From the NCBI GenBank assembly GCA_015680905.1, contig CM027384.1, positions 77,719,501-77,783,500 of the forward strand: a DNA stretch of 64,000 bases. The letters run 5' to 3'. The notes beneath the pieces were generated by a model that was given only the letters and a program-made list of their open reading frames with translations, was not told the DNA's origin and did not search any database. Shown here piece by piece: positions 34,947-46,500 of the stretch. Each line of letters opens with the position of its first letter. Position 1 is the first letter of the stretch. The position numbers were made by a program, and so were the translations under genes. The DNA is from Coptis chinensis (Eukaryota; Streptophyta; Magnoliopsida; Ranunculales; Ranunculaceae).

Positions 34947-35068
34947 AATCGAACTTTTTTTATTTTCAAGCCCGACAGTGAAGACTGTTTGAAGCAATTG
35001 TTATTTTTTATTTTTTTAATGCAAACCCATGTATATGCTTCGCTAAGAAGAGTGATGAGAATTACTAT
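34223..35068. other. Spacer with (TA)n microsatellite
   Basis: No gene is seen. It contains the (TA)n tract at 34869-34943 and ends at the TTA target of the Harbinger element. Confidence 0.6.
34869..34943. repeat. (TA)n microsatellite
   Basis: About 75 bp of TA repeats with two phase slips. Open frames across it are artefacts. Confidence 0.95.
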
Positions 35069-35197
35069 TTAGAGCATTTGAAATGCAGGTGAAAGTCCCT
35101 TATTCACCGCGACCTCATCACTTATTCACCCCCTTTTCACCAAAACGGTGAAAAACAAGGTGAAGCTGTGCAATGCAAAGGTGAATAATATATCTCG

Positions 35198-35258
35198 GAC
35201 GGGATGTTAGATTCCGTCTTGAGGTTTTTGATATGAGACGGAATGTAACATCCCGTCT
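35198..35258. repeat. Left subterminal hairpin of the Harbinger element
   Basis: A 22-23-bp inverted repeat (arms 35198-35219 and 35236-35258, GACGGGATGTTAGATTCCGT and its complement) around a 16-bp loop, 126 bp from the left end. Confidence 0.9.
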
Positions 35259-35369
35259 GATGACTCAATATGAACAGACGCGAACAGGCTCCATTTTCAC
35301 TTCCTTTCCAGCCAAAATTGCGATTTTCAGCCTCCATTAACAACCTTTTGACACAAACTTCTATTCATA

Positions 35370-37800
35370 ATGACTTCTCCACCCCCCAATGCATCCCCAC
35401 CAACCTCACCACATGAAGAGCATTCCCGATGGTTTGGAAATGTTAAAATTTCCAAAAAAAATGGGCAAAAAGGATCGTCGTAGAGAACGCGTAATGTGGG
35501 CGAGGAGGACGAAATTGAACTTGGGTTCAAGTTCAATTTTCTACCGCGTTATGAAATCGAGGAACACTCACCATTAGCGTCAACATCGGTCCGACACGTA
35601 GCAAATCAAGTGGCGGAGTCTCAAGTAAGTTTTTGATTTTTTTTTTATGTTAATTATTATTATTTATGTTAGTTTATATCAAGTTTGTTGTTGTGTAATT
35701 AGTTTGAATTTGTCGCATTGTTTTAGAAAAAAAATAGTTGTAATTATATCATATTGCGTGTTGGTTGAATGTAGGAAGTACACCTATGGAAAGTGCGTTG
35801 TGCACTTTCAAATGTTGTGTCGTGGTGGCGTTGTATGAAATAAAAAATGGATCCTAATTTTGTCACGGTTACCGATATTATATCCGCCACACCATTTGGG
35901 AACTTTTTGAATTCTAATTTGGGACAAAATGATTAGGCGTTGTTGTTTGGGATAGTTGAGCGGTGGTGGCAAACTACCCACACATTCCATTTCCCATGGG
36001 GTGAGCTTAAGATTACCCCTCTTGATTTCACAATGCTCAAGGGTATCCCAATTGGTTATGGAGATGCCGTTCTTTTTTATGAAACTTTAGAGGTTTTTAC
36101 TACGGCGATGAGTTTCTTTGAAGGTTTTGATTTGGTTAAAGATGATGAGCAAGATGGGTTTTTGAGATTATCAGCTGAGCAGTTTAAGGGAGGAGCTATA
36201 AATATGAGTTGGTTTACTTCGAGATATTTGAATAGACTCAATGAGAAGCCGAAAGACTATCATATTGGTGAGGAGTCGATCCACGAGTATGTACGTGCCT
36301 TCCTCTTCTACTTTGTTGGTGTGGTATTATTTGAATATACTGATAGTTATTTACGTATCGGATGGATGGCCGCTGTCTCGGATGTAGAGAGGATGTGGGA
36401 TTATGATAGGGGTCAATCCATCTTGGCATACCTTTACACCGGCTAGACCTTTGATTAAGGCGAAAGCCGCTAAAAGGCAATTTGTGCGACTTTGTTTGGA
36501 TTATACCGGTAAGTATTATTTATTAAGTTATTGTTTTATTTCATTTATTTATCTAATTATTAATGTTGACATGTTTATATATATATATATTGATATTGTA
36601 TTTTATCTATTGATGACAGTATTGGTGGTACGAACATTTTTGTGTGATGCATCCTGTGTTGAAGAGGTTGGAAGAGGATGAGACTCATGACTTGATTCCA
36701 CATATTCAAGCATGGGGGCTTCATCATAGGCAGAGGGGGTATGGGAACCTATCACATAATATTCATAACACTCGTCAGCAGATTGAGCTTTTAAGAGCTA
36801 CCCAAATTGAGTGGCAACCCTGGGCCGAGTCCTTCATCTTTCAAACCCCTTATGCGGATATTCCAGATGTTCCAGAGAACACTGAGTAATGTAGACTATC
36901 ATATATGTGTCATAGAGCAAGGTTTCTTTCTCAGCGGCGAATGATACTTATAGGGTCAGTCACTGCATGGTACCTTGGGGACAGATGTTGGCGGCAAGTA
37001 TCTGGAGAGATTGTTATACCTTACCCACCACCCATAGATATGACGTGACCCTCGATATTCTTCCCCGCTGTTCTTTCACACTATAGAGCAAACCCAAATG
37101 AGTGGCCAGACGCATCAGCTTTCATTTTAACGGGCGACTATAACTTATATTGGAAGAGGGTTGGTCGAGGTCTCTTGCTAGGTGCATTATACCGGGGCAC
37201 CAATTTTGAAGGGGTTACTTCTGGAGCATTGAGGCCCGACATTCATTTCCCAGGAGGAGTGGAGTTGCCACAGTCACAGCTCAGGGTGTTTCATGATATT
37301 CAGATGTCGCAAAGAACTCCACAAATATTTGATGATGATGACCTTTGGCACTGGAGCATGATTACTTCTCAGGGGCAAGATATGAGAATACCTATTCCAC
37401 CAGTAGATGCCGCAGTGGTAGCAATTTGTCAGTACAGTTTGAGCATTTATCCGAGGTTAGTATGATTTGAATTTATTCATGATTTGTTATTATTAGTATT
37501 CACTATAACCCCTAACATGCATTTGTTTTGTTAAACAGGATGAAGTAAGGTCGGAGCTCCTTAACTACAACTCTCTCAGTTATGCCATGCGTGAGTCCTT
37601 CATAGAGTCCTCTCGTCGCAGTTTTGAGTACTTACAAGAAGAGCGAAATTGAACTTTGCAGCTTCAGAGACATGTGCAAGAGTTGGAGAATGGTGGAAGT
37701 GGAGTACCTCAAGCTCAACCTCAACTAGAGAGGCGACAACGACGTGGGGGGGAGAGCTCTTCGACCGAGCCTTCTCGTAGGGGGAGGAGATCTCAGTAGA
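35370..37800 (+). pseudogene. Plant mobile domain (PMD, MAIN/MAIL1-like) gene carried inside the Harbinger element
   Basis: Exon 1 starts at ATG 35370, shifts in an A-run near 35453-35460, and ends at a GTAAG donor after EEDEIELGFKFNFLPRYEIE (about 35623). The main exon (35776 to about 36510) carries the PMD core: LFGIVERWWQTTHTFHFPWG, then FTMLKGIPIGY, and a late DYDRGQSILAYLY. The next exons encode WWYEHFCVMHPVLKRLEEDE (from about 36619), NPNEWPDASAFILTGDYNLYW (in part, near 37090-37150) and a basic C-terminus ending at TAG 37798-37800. At least four in-frame stops and one or two shifts make it a pseudogene. PMD proteins include MAIN and MAIL1, which act in silencing and genome stability, and many PMD genes ride on transposons. 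Here the host is a Harbinger element. Confidence 0.8.
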
Positions 37801-38275
37801 TATTTTTTTATAGTTTGTAATAATTGTGCGCCATTACTTGTCTTATGGCGTTTGGGATTGTTGTTTGTAATAAATTTTTGATTAGCAGGTTTTTCTTTGA
37901 TGAGTTTTGGATATGAATATGTCATTAAACAAAGGAGGTTATGTCCAATTTTTTTTAGAAATTATAAGTTAGTTTTTTTATCGAGTTTCTGTGTTAGACT
38001 TGGGTGTTGTTCATGATTGTTGTTTGTCTTATTTATTATTTTCAAAGTATATTAGCAGGTTTTGGATATGAATATGTCAATAAAACAAATGAGGTTATGG
38101 CAAAAAAAAAAATTAAAAATTTATAAGTTCGTGACGTTCCAAAATTTCACATTTCCAAAAATTTCACATTCGTTTCACTCATTTCCTGTCTTTGTTGAAA
38201 CATAAAATTTTGATGGAATATCACTCATTTTTGCAGGTGGTTTGGTTTTGACAGGAATAGTGTATAGGGATACCT

Positions 38276-38298
38276 AGATGGAATGTAACATCCCGTCT
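38276..38298. repeat. Internal direct copy of a subterminal hairpin arm
   Basis: 22 of 23 bases match the right arm of the left hairpin (35236-35258). It sits between the PMD cargo and the transposase gene, 283 bp upstream of the transposase start codon. Confidence 0.9.
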
Positions 38299-38580
38299 AG
38301 TTTTTTAGTCCTTCTCCCTGCACCTTTTACTATTCCAAACATTGGAATTATGGATGAGGATGGTGGCCCATTGGAATTATTGAGGATACATTTGGATACA
38401 ATGTGTTGTCACTTGGAGAGTGAACAAAAATCTGATAAAATGTGTTTTCAATTGGTAAGTGGACCAAAATCGAAGTATCACATGTGACCTTACCTTTCAT
38501 ATTTCGTTTTACTCTTCTTTCTTTTAGATCACAAACAAACAGCCATCTTCTTCCCCACAACCAAGCTAAAAATAGAAAAA

Positions 38581-40036
38581 ATGTCTAGAGAAGAAAGAAT
38601 TGTATATAACCAAAGGTTATGGGGAGGATCTAGTAGTAATAGTTCGTCTTCTGGTTTCACAGGGTCGTTTTCTGGTACTTCTGCTGAAAATGACTACATG
38701 GAAAGAGTAAGAGATGAGCATAATGATATGATGAGGCGAAGGAGGAGGAGGAGGAGGAGGTTGCAGTTATTATCCACTGCTGGGGCATTAATGACTCAAG
38801 CAGCCATTAAAATTGAAGATGTGGATACAAACAAACGCGGTGGATCTGTGAAGGGTAGAGAGTACACGTTTAGAGATGGTGGTGATTTCAGTAAACAAAA
38901 GATAATGAGGGATTACTTCACAACACCTTGTAGGTAGCCTCCTCATAAGTTTAGACGAAGGTACATGATGACAAGAGAGCTTTTTATGTATATGCTGCAT
39001 ACTGTTGCATCATTCGACGATTACTTTAAAGACAAGGTGGATGGATTGGGTCGGCAAGCAATTTCTGGGTTACAGAAGGGACTAGCTGCAGTTGCACAAT
39101 TAGCAACTGGTTGTTCTTCTGATTCAACGGATGAGTATTTACAAATTGGAGATTCCACAACAAATGTATCTATGAAGCATTGGTGCAAGGCAATTATCAC
39201 GGCGTTTGAGGAAGAGTACTTGAGACGACCAACTGAGGCAGACACTGCTAGGATATTAGCTGAAAATGCGGCAAGGGGTTTTCCAGGAATGCTTGGATCA
39301 ATCGACTGTATGCACTGGGTGTGGAAGAATTGTCCAAGTGGATGGGCTAGAACACATGTAGGGTACAAGAAAGAACCAACTTTGATACTTGAAGCCGTTG
39401 CAGACAAACATTGTTGGATCTGGCATTGCTTCTTCGGCTTACCAGGTTCGCATAATGACATTAACGTGCTTCATCATTCTCATGTTTTTGAATCATTAGA
39501 GCAAGGTGAGGCTCCTGCTGTTGCATTTAATGTGAATGGTAATGACTATGATATGGGATATTATCTTGCTAATGGTATTTACCCAAAATGGACACATTTG
39601 TTCAAGCCACTAATTATCCAAGAAATAAGCATGAAAAGATCTTTATTCAACGTCAAGAAGCTGCAAGAAAGGATGTTGAAAGGACGTTTGGAGTTTTGCA
39701 GGCACGATGGCAGTTCTTGGAGACATAATGAAGGCATACATTATAATGCATAATATGATTGTTGAGAATGAATGTGAAAGTGGAGTTTGGAATTGGAAAG
39801 GTCAGAGGAAAGAAACAATACATGCGCTCTTTCAGGAAGATGATGGTTTTCATTTTGTCAATCAGATGATTGAAGCAAGGAATAAGATAAAAAATGAAGT
39901 TACACATACTAATCTTCAAAAGGACTTAGTTGAACATGTTTTTAATTGGACTGGCATTGAAGAAACAGCAGATCCGGTACCAATTTATGATCCAAATTGG
40001 TCGGATCCAGATGAGGGAGAAGGAGACAAAAATTAA
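38581..40036 (+). pseudogene. PIF/Harbinger DDE transposase, inactivated
   Basis: Start at 38581 (MSREERIVYNQRLWG), a Ser-rich and poly-Arg N-terminus, an in-frame TAG at 38936-38938, then the body from 38941 (FRRRYMMTRELFMYMLHTVA). Catalytic Asp residues are present in GMLGSIDCMHWVWKNCP and LPGSHNDINVL. A frameshift near 39612 throws the C-terminal third out of frame, but the expected block with the catalytic Glu (KDVERTFGVLQARW) is legible in another frame at about 39670-39715. About 50 codons usually found after this block are missing. The end (MKAYIIMHNMIVENECESG to TAA at 40034-40036) fits the family. Confidence 0.88.
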
Positions 40037-40419
40037 AATGGAAATAAAAGTGTATTTCCTATGTATTTCCTAACGGGAACTATTAAGTTCCAACGTATTT
40101 CCTATGTATTTCCTATGTAATTCCTATAAGTTCTTATGTGTTTAATGAGTTGTGTTTTAATGAACTATATTACAATGTATTTTAATTTTATTGGTAATTG
40201 TATTTCTATGAAAATAATTATATTGGACAGAACATACATAGTGCATTAATTAAAAAAAAACAGTTAGATAAAAATACATAGTTCATTAATTAAAAATACA
40301 ATAAAATTAAAATACATAGTGCATTAATTAAAAAGACAGTGAAATTAAAATACATAATGCATTAATTAAAATACATAGTGCTTTAATTAAAATAAAATAC
40401 TAGATATTACATAAGCTTA
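40037..40419. other. AT-rich gap between the convergent Harbinger genes
   Basis: Contains a short repeated motif based on AAAATACATAGTGCATTAATT (40250-40395, about five imperfect copies) and TATTTCCTATG repeats (40055-40125). It probably holds the 3' UTRs. Confidence 0.65.
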
Positions 40420-41557
40420 GTTAGAGCTAGAACCACCTCTAACCCTTGCCCATTCAAAGACGTATTTTTAGCTTATTGTTGCTTTCGATTATAAAAGCGA
40501 TATCGGGATGGAGGACACTTGTATTGGTCGCTAAAATCTTAGCTTCATATTGCATCTTTTGAAGCCGATTTTTTCCAATTGAACCTGATTTTTTCTGCTT
40601 GAATCCGATTTTTTCTTCTCTTGCCATCATAGTTCTTTGACCATATGCAAGTTCCCTTTCCCTAAGTTCTAAGCATTTTTGTGTTTCATTTGCATCCTGT
40701 GAAAATGTATCCTCTAAACGTGTAAAGTAACCCTCCAACATACCAACTGATTTTTCTTGGTTCCTTTTGGACTTGGCTTTCTTCGATCCAAGAGGACGCT
40801 CCATTTCTTTTGGTCGCTCTATTTCTTGAAAACCCTCCAATTCAACTCCACCAACACTTGGTGAATTAGAAGTTGAATCTTCACCATCATTTTTGCGACC
40901 TTTTCCCTTTGTGGGGCGGCTTGACCTTGCCTCAAAAACGTTACTTCACTTTGGATTATCCTTGAGTATAACGTAACAATGATCAAGTGAAAAAACCGAT
41001 TTTTCTTGTAGTTGGTACGTCATCCTTGCCTCGGACAACTAAAAAATAAAATGGTGGTAATTAGACTAAAATAATCACTAGGACTAAGATAATTAAACTA
41101 AAATAATAATTAGACTAAGATAATAATTAGACTAAGACTAAAATGGAAATAATAAATACACTAAGATAATTAGACTAAGACGGAAATAAGATAAGACTAA
41201 GATAATCAATAAATTCCAAATTGACAACGTTGTAATTACCCGGCTTTGTATTGTTGTACCACTTGCATGTCGAGCCTCCACCACATTCACAATTGCAACA
41301 AACTTGTTCATCATTTTTGAAATATATTTTCACCTACCGCTAATTGAATCAGAAGACCTATCCGACCCACGTGCTTGATTGAACTCGTTTGTTACACGAT
41401 TCCAAAATCCTTTTGCATTTTGGAAAGCACCAACAATGGAGTCTTCACTAATTTTTATCCAAGCAAGACATAGAGCTTGATCATCGGACATGCTAAAGTG
41501 AGTTTTCGCTTTTGCTTGAGTGCTACCACTTGCTTGAGATGCTTGAGTTGATGCCAT
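40420..41557 (-). pseudogene. Harbinger ORF1: Myb/SANT-like DNA-binding protein with NAM-type C-terminus
   Basis: Start ATG at 41557-41555. The Myb/SANT-like domain (FSMSDDQALCLAWIKISEDS, then FWNRVTNEFNQ) is followed after a TGA by KYISKMMNKFVAIVNVVEAR. An intron follows (donor near 41240, acceptor near 41040). Exon 2 carries VFSLDHCYVILKDNPK, a stop, then the NAM-associated block RPLGSKKAKSKRNQE and a Lys/Glu-rich coiled-coil. In PIF elements this protein binds the ends and helps import the transposase. Both stops fall where a Trp is expected. Confidence 0.82.
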
Positions 41558-41733
41558 TTGATATTTGGTTTTTTTTAAGAACTGATTTTAAAGAAGAAGA
41601 AATATGATATCTGATTGTTGGAAGTGTGAGTTGAAATGAAACAAATGTTATATATATACCAAAGTTTTTTATTTTGACCGTTTTTTACCGTTCTGACTTT
41701 TTGGCCGTTGGTAAACTAGTCGTTAGGACTCCG

Positions 41734-41795
41734 GACGAGATGTTGGATTCCGTCTAGTGAGTTTTGTAATCCAGACGGAATCCAACATCCCGTCC
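41734..41795. repeat. Right subterminal hairpin of the Harbinger element
   Basis: Arms at 41734-41755 and 41773-41795 (GACGAGATGTTGGATTCCGT and complement), 162 bp from the right end, mirroring the left hairpin. Confidence 0.9.
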
Positions 41796-41960
41796 GAAGT
41801 TAACAAGTCAGTGACTATCTCGGTGGAAGGTTTCACCTTGTTTTGAACTGGGGAAAATAGTCACTAAGTTTTTCACCCTGCATTGCACAGCGCTTTTGGA
41901 CCCAACTAGGTGAAAAAAGTCACAAACCCCTCTTATTTCCCTGCATTGCAAATGCTCTTA

Positions 41961-42904
41961 GTAGGTTATAGCCAATTGCGAAAGAGAAGCAAATTCAGCT
42001 TGTGAGGGGTTTAACTCACAATTCAACTCAAGTTAGTGATAGCATTACAGTCAGTGAACACGGTAGACCATTAATGCCAGCATCACTCTAACTTTCCTTG
42101 TTATATGCAATAAAGTGTCATCGTTAGTAATCTTGTTTCGAAAATGTCCACCACCAAAAACGGCCTTCCAGATGTGGCTAAGTAACAATCTGGTCGTGGT
42201 GGTCAATGGGAAATACTTCACCCTCTGTGTTTGCCAACTCAAAATCATATCTTACGATAGATAATCATATATCATTGATTTCAAAAGATGGTAAATACCT
42301 CTGTTAAAACCTTCACAACAAACACCAATGAAGATGGATTGTTTCCAACTACTGGGTGAAGCTGAGAAAAGTTAAGGGATCAGTAATCACCAATTTTTCC
42401 TCGCTTCAAATCCAATAAATGATACCATGGTGACGGGATACGGAAAAATATTAGAAATGAACCATTGATTTCGAACGCAATAATTTTTAGCAGCATTTTG
42501 TTACCGGCATGTTAGATTTTAGCAGGCAGATATACTGAACTGAAATAGCGTAGTCATTCATTATCAGGTATATGCTTGAGTAGAGAAATGGGAAGCATTT
42601 TATGTGGCCCATATACTAATATGTCTGCACTACTTTTAACTTGACAGATGCAAAATATACACTCCTCTAAGCAAATCTAATCCGTAGGAGTTCGTCTGTG
42701 GAAACAGGTATGTCTTGTTCCTGTCTCTGCTTGTATCATAGAATGCAACATCTATAACTACAAATACGACATACTCCTAAACAGTTAATTACTTTTTAGA
42801 AATTCTTACAAATGGTAGAGCTAATGTCCTTGAAGATAAGAACGCCTTGAAAAATTGGTAGACGGCTAGACGCATTTGACACTTGGTTCAGATTGTTAAT
42901 GCAC
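41961..42904. other. Spacer downstream of the first LRR-RLK copy
   Basis: No gene is seen. The stretch about 42190-42660 is homologous to about 47680-48200, the corresponding flank of the second RLK copy. Confidence 0.6.
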
Positions 42905-43489
42905 CTTTCAGTTAGCTTGTGGTTGCTATTTCTCCACGAATCCCTGTATACCAAGATAAATAGCTGTCTTTGATCAAGTGCAATTCTCTTGTGACATCCC
43001 TCATATCCATTCTTTCTACTGGTGATTCTACTGAACATGCAACCCCAATTCTCATTACTGCAGCCACACACTGTAGCAGTTTATTTCTTTTGTAGTTCAG
43101 ATTCCTGATTCTGTCAGAGTTTCCTGTATTTGTTTCATCTTCTTCAAATAATAGTGTTGGATCTGCAATCTGTATAACTTGTTCTGAATAAGCTTTGCTA
43201 GCATAGTTATGAAGATTCATGTCATCTTTAAACAATTCATCAGTTGGTCTCCTTCCTGTGAACATCTCCAACAAGAGAATCCCATAGCTATACACATCAC
43301 CATCTCTTCATGCCTCGCCACCCATACCATATTCTGCAAGGTATCCATCTGCCAATGTTACACTTTTGTGTTTACGTGCTATAATTGGTTAGATAAATGA
43401 ATATGTGTATTATCTGGTGAGTATTTGGTCATTACGTCTTGTCCTATTTCTTCCTGCTAATCTTTAAAAAGAAAAAGAAATTGTAAAAG

Positions 43490-43690
43490 TTTCTTTTGGG
43501 GATGATACAACCTCAACATCCCCTTAGAAATAAGCTGGAACAAACATGGGTGGGTACACAACGTGCAAGTAAAGCTGGATTGGTCACAATAAATTCCAGT
43601 ACCCTTTTCTCAATGAAAATCCATTGGAGAGACTCGAACCTGAGCCTCTTATTAGCCCAATCTCTGATACCTTGTTAACATTCTGATTAC
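43490..43690 (-). mobile_element. Possible tRNA-derived SINE in the RLK intron
   Basis: The minus strand reads GGTATCAGAGATTGGGCTAA, then 10-20 bp later GGTTCGAGTCTC, which is a good B box. The remaining 130 bp are non-coding. The GGTATCAGAG start and B box are common in plant tRNA-related short elements. No target duplication was found. Confidence 0.4.
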
Positions 43691-44401
43691 TCTAAAAGTC
43701 AACACGGTTTAATCCCCAAACATTACTTTATACAATTGGTTAATTTAATTTTTATATACCTGAACGTGACTACATGTTTAAGAATGCGTTCACTACCAAA
43801 CTAGTTACTATTCATCTAATCGTGAGTATATATGTAGTTTCCAAAATATTGGCGTAACAATTACTTTAGAATGAATAGATCATAGACATTTAATAGTTGT
43901 ATAGTACCCATCACAACTAAAGTAAATAAGAGAACTAGAATAGTTGTTGAAGTACATCTGAATCCTTACCTGGAGCAGCATAACCAATAGATCCCTTAAC
44001 CCCTGTTGAGGCACTCTGGTTCTGATAAATATATTCCTCCAATCCAAGAAGAAGTTTTGCTAAACCAAAATCACTAACATGAGCTACCATATCATTGTCA
44101 AGAAGAATATTACTTGTTCAGATCACGATGAATGATTGCATCATGGCATTCGTGGTGAAGATAACTCAGTGCGGAAGCAACATCAATTACTATATTGAGT
44201 CTTTGAAGTAAGTTTAAATTCCATGGTTGATTTTGTCCTTCTAAATCTTGATGCAACCACTTCTCTAAACTTCCGTTTGGCATGAACTCGAAAACTAGAG
44301 CTTTGAAATCGTTACCTTCAGAATCTGTGCTGGAGCAGGAAGTCAGAATCTTGATGAGGTTTCGGTGACGAATGTTACGCAATGAATCACATTCACCTAT
44401 G

Positions 44402-44595
44402 AAACTCTTGGTAGCTCCTTTCTTTCGAAGGTTGAATACCTTAACTGCAACAGTTGTTTCATCCTGCTTCAGTTTTCAGCTAAACACGGCCAAAACTCTT
44501 GGTAGCTATCCCTTCTTTCGAACATCCGAGTTGAATACCTTAACTGCAACAGTTGTTTCATCCTGCTTCAGTTTTCCTTTATAAACACGGCCAAA
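44402..44595. repeat. Tandem duplication of about 90-105 bp within the RLK kinase exon
   Basis: Two copies of AACTCTTGGTAGCT followed by the segment GTTGAATACCTTAACTGCAA and the flanking TTCATCCTGCTTCAG. This corresponds to the VAVKVFN/ETTVAVK part of the kinase N-lobe, present twice. Confidence 0.88.
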
Positions 44596-46500
44596 ACTAC
44601 CCGAACCAATAAAGTTGGTTGGAGAAAATCCATCAGTCGCTTGAAAAAGATCTCGGTAAGAAACCATAATACGTCGATCCCTCTTTGATGTTGAAGAGCT
44701 TTCAAGTTTTGGCTTTCTTTTCCAGTAAGCAATGAGAAAAGAAAATGCCAGAAGGAAACAGAAAGCCAAACTGATTGATATTGCTAGTTTGAGAGCAAGA
44801 GACATTCCGCGTTTTGTGGAATCATTGACTTGGCATGCAGGCAATCTCAGTTCCTGGATACCCCCACAGAGCTTGGTATTTCCTGCTACAGAAAAAGCAC
44901 TTGCATTTCCGAAGATCCCTTCGGTTGGCACCTCACCTTCTAGTTCATTGAATGATAAATTTAATTTTTCCATTGATGAAAACGTTTGTAAAAATTTAGG
45001 AATTGGGCCTGATAATTTGTTGCTCGATAGATCCAAGTATTGAATACCTTTTAAAGAGCTCAAAGACAGTGGAATTGATTCTTCGAAGAAGTTATTGTGC
45101 AGATCAAGGTGTTCCAAACTCAAACAGTTACTAAGAGTACTTGGTAACTTACCAGTTAACTTATTGCTCGAAATATCCATGTACTCAAGATTATGCAGGT
45201 TCCCTACATCTGAAGGCAGGGAACCAGCAAAGGAGTTCTGAGAGAGGTCGAGGACCATTGATAAAGAGGACATGCCAATAACTTCCTTGGGTATGGCACC
45301 ATTTAAATTATTTTGAGAAAGGTTCAGAAGTTGCAAATTTCTGTAACTACCAATACTTGGAGGAATGCTTCCATTCAATCTGTTAGCTCCAAGATAAAAA
45401 TCTGTCAACTCAGTGATGTTTGCTAGGGAAGATGGGATCAGTCCAGTCAATTTATTTTCATTAAGATACAGCACCTGCAACTGTTGAAGTTTGCCGATTG
45501 ACAAGGGAATGCTACCTGTTAGAAGATTATATTCCAGTCCCAATGCTCTCAAATTGACAAGGTTCCCAAACCCTTCCGGAATAGCTCTAGATATTCGATT
45601 TCTTCCAAGACACAATCTGATGAGCTGGGTTGAGAGGTTGGCAATAGAGTTGGGAAAAGCACCTCCAAAATTATTTTTATCTACACATAGTATCTGCAGA
45701 TTACTACAGTTGGTCAAAGAAGTAAGAAAATCTAAATCACCATCCCTTTCATTTCCAAGATTGTTGACACCCATGTTTACCCAATTCAGACTTTGTAGAC
45801 CTCCAAAAGTATTTGGGACTTGTCCCTCAAAACTGTTAAAAGATATATCAAAGAGTTGAAGTTTAGAAGCATTGGCTAATGAAACTGGAATGAGTCCTGA
45901 AAATTGATTTCCAGGGACTCCGAATTTTTCGACATTAGGAAGAGTGATGAATATGTCTGGTGGAAGATTACCATACAGTTGGTTATAGCCAATTGAGAAA
46001 AGGTTGATAGATGAGCTGTTGTATAGTGCTAAAGGGACCTTAGACAGTAAATTAACAGCAAACAAAAAGAATGCTATGTCGGGAGGTTGAGCAAGAGTCT
46101 CTGGAATACTTCCCTCTAATTTGTTGTCTCCTATGGAGATCATTTGAAGAGAAGAAAGGTTCCCCAGAGAAGGTGGGATTTCTCCTGTTAGATTATTCAA
46201 GTCGAGAACTAATGTCACCAGCTTTGATTAGGAACCAAGAGCTGACGGAATTCTCCCTGTGAGCTTATTTCTAGCAAAACGTATGATCCTTAGATCAGAG
46301 CAACGGGTCAGGTTGACTGGAATCTCACCTCCAAAACTGTTGTTACTCATATTTAGATGTTGGAGACGAAACAACTGACCGATTTCCTGTGGGATTTCAC
46401 CGTATAATCTGTTGTTGATAAGGTTGATGAACGTAAGAAAGGTAAGGTTACCAATATGAGGCGATATTGATCCAAGCAAACTCTGTCCAGGAAGGTTCAA

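Larger units (their letters stand above)
35072..41957 (+). mobile_element. PIF/Harbinger DNA transposon, 6,886 bp, carrying a plant-mobile-domain gene
   Basis: The terminal inverted repeats begin GAGCATTTGAAATGCAGG on the left and GAGCATTTGCAATGCAGG on the right (inward). They are flanked by TTA (35069-35071 and 41958-41960), the PIF/Harbinger target. Subterminal hairpins occur at 35198-35258 and 41734-41795. It contains a DDE_4-type transposase (plus, 38581-40036) and a Myb/NAM-like ORF1 (minus, 40420-41557) in convergent order, as expected for an autonomous family member, plus a PMD gene (35370-37800) that is not part of the usual element. All three genes carry stops or shifts, so it cannot move by itself. 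Confidence 0.9.
42905..46500 (-). pseudogene. LRR receptor-like kinase, subfamily XII (EFR/Xa21/At3g47570-like), copy 1, inactivated
   Basis: From 46500 downward the minus strand encodes LRRs (LGSISPHIGNLTFLTFINL onward, roughly 20 repeats), a juxtamembrane Cys motif, one transmembrane segment ([21 protein letters not shown], near 44740-44800), the Gly-rich loop ([14 protein letters not shown]) and VAVKVF Lys. It continues with the catalytic loop (IHRDL), the DFGLAKL activation motif and the C-lobe (YSYGILLLEMFTGRRPTDE, stop near 42912). A single intron (about 43345-43968) splits GYAAP from EYGMGGE, as usual for this subfamily. Lesions: TAA at about 46226, a tandem duplication at 44402-44595, a shift after IHRDLNK and a TGA after MGGEA. 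The signal peptide and N-terminal cap are missing. Confidence 0.88.

Noticed and set aside
34782..35072. ORFs rich in Ile-Tyr on both strands
   Set aside because: They are translations of the (TA)n microsatellite.
41961..42000. LRR-like GYN motif on the minus strand next to the Harbinger right end
   Set aside because: Only a handful of codons resemble the RLK LRR (shared ATTGGCTATAAC). Too short to call a fragment.
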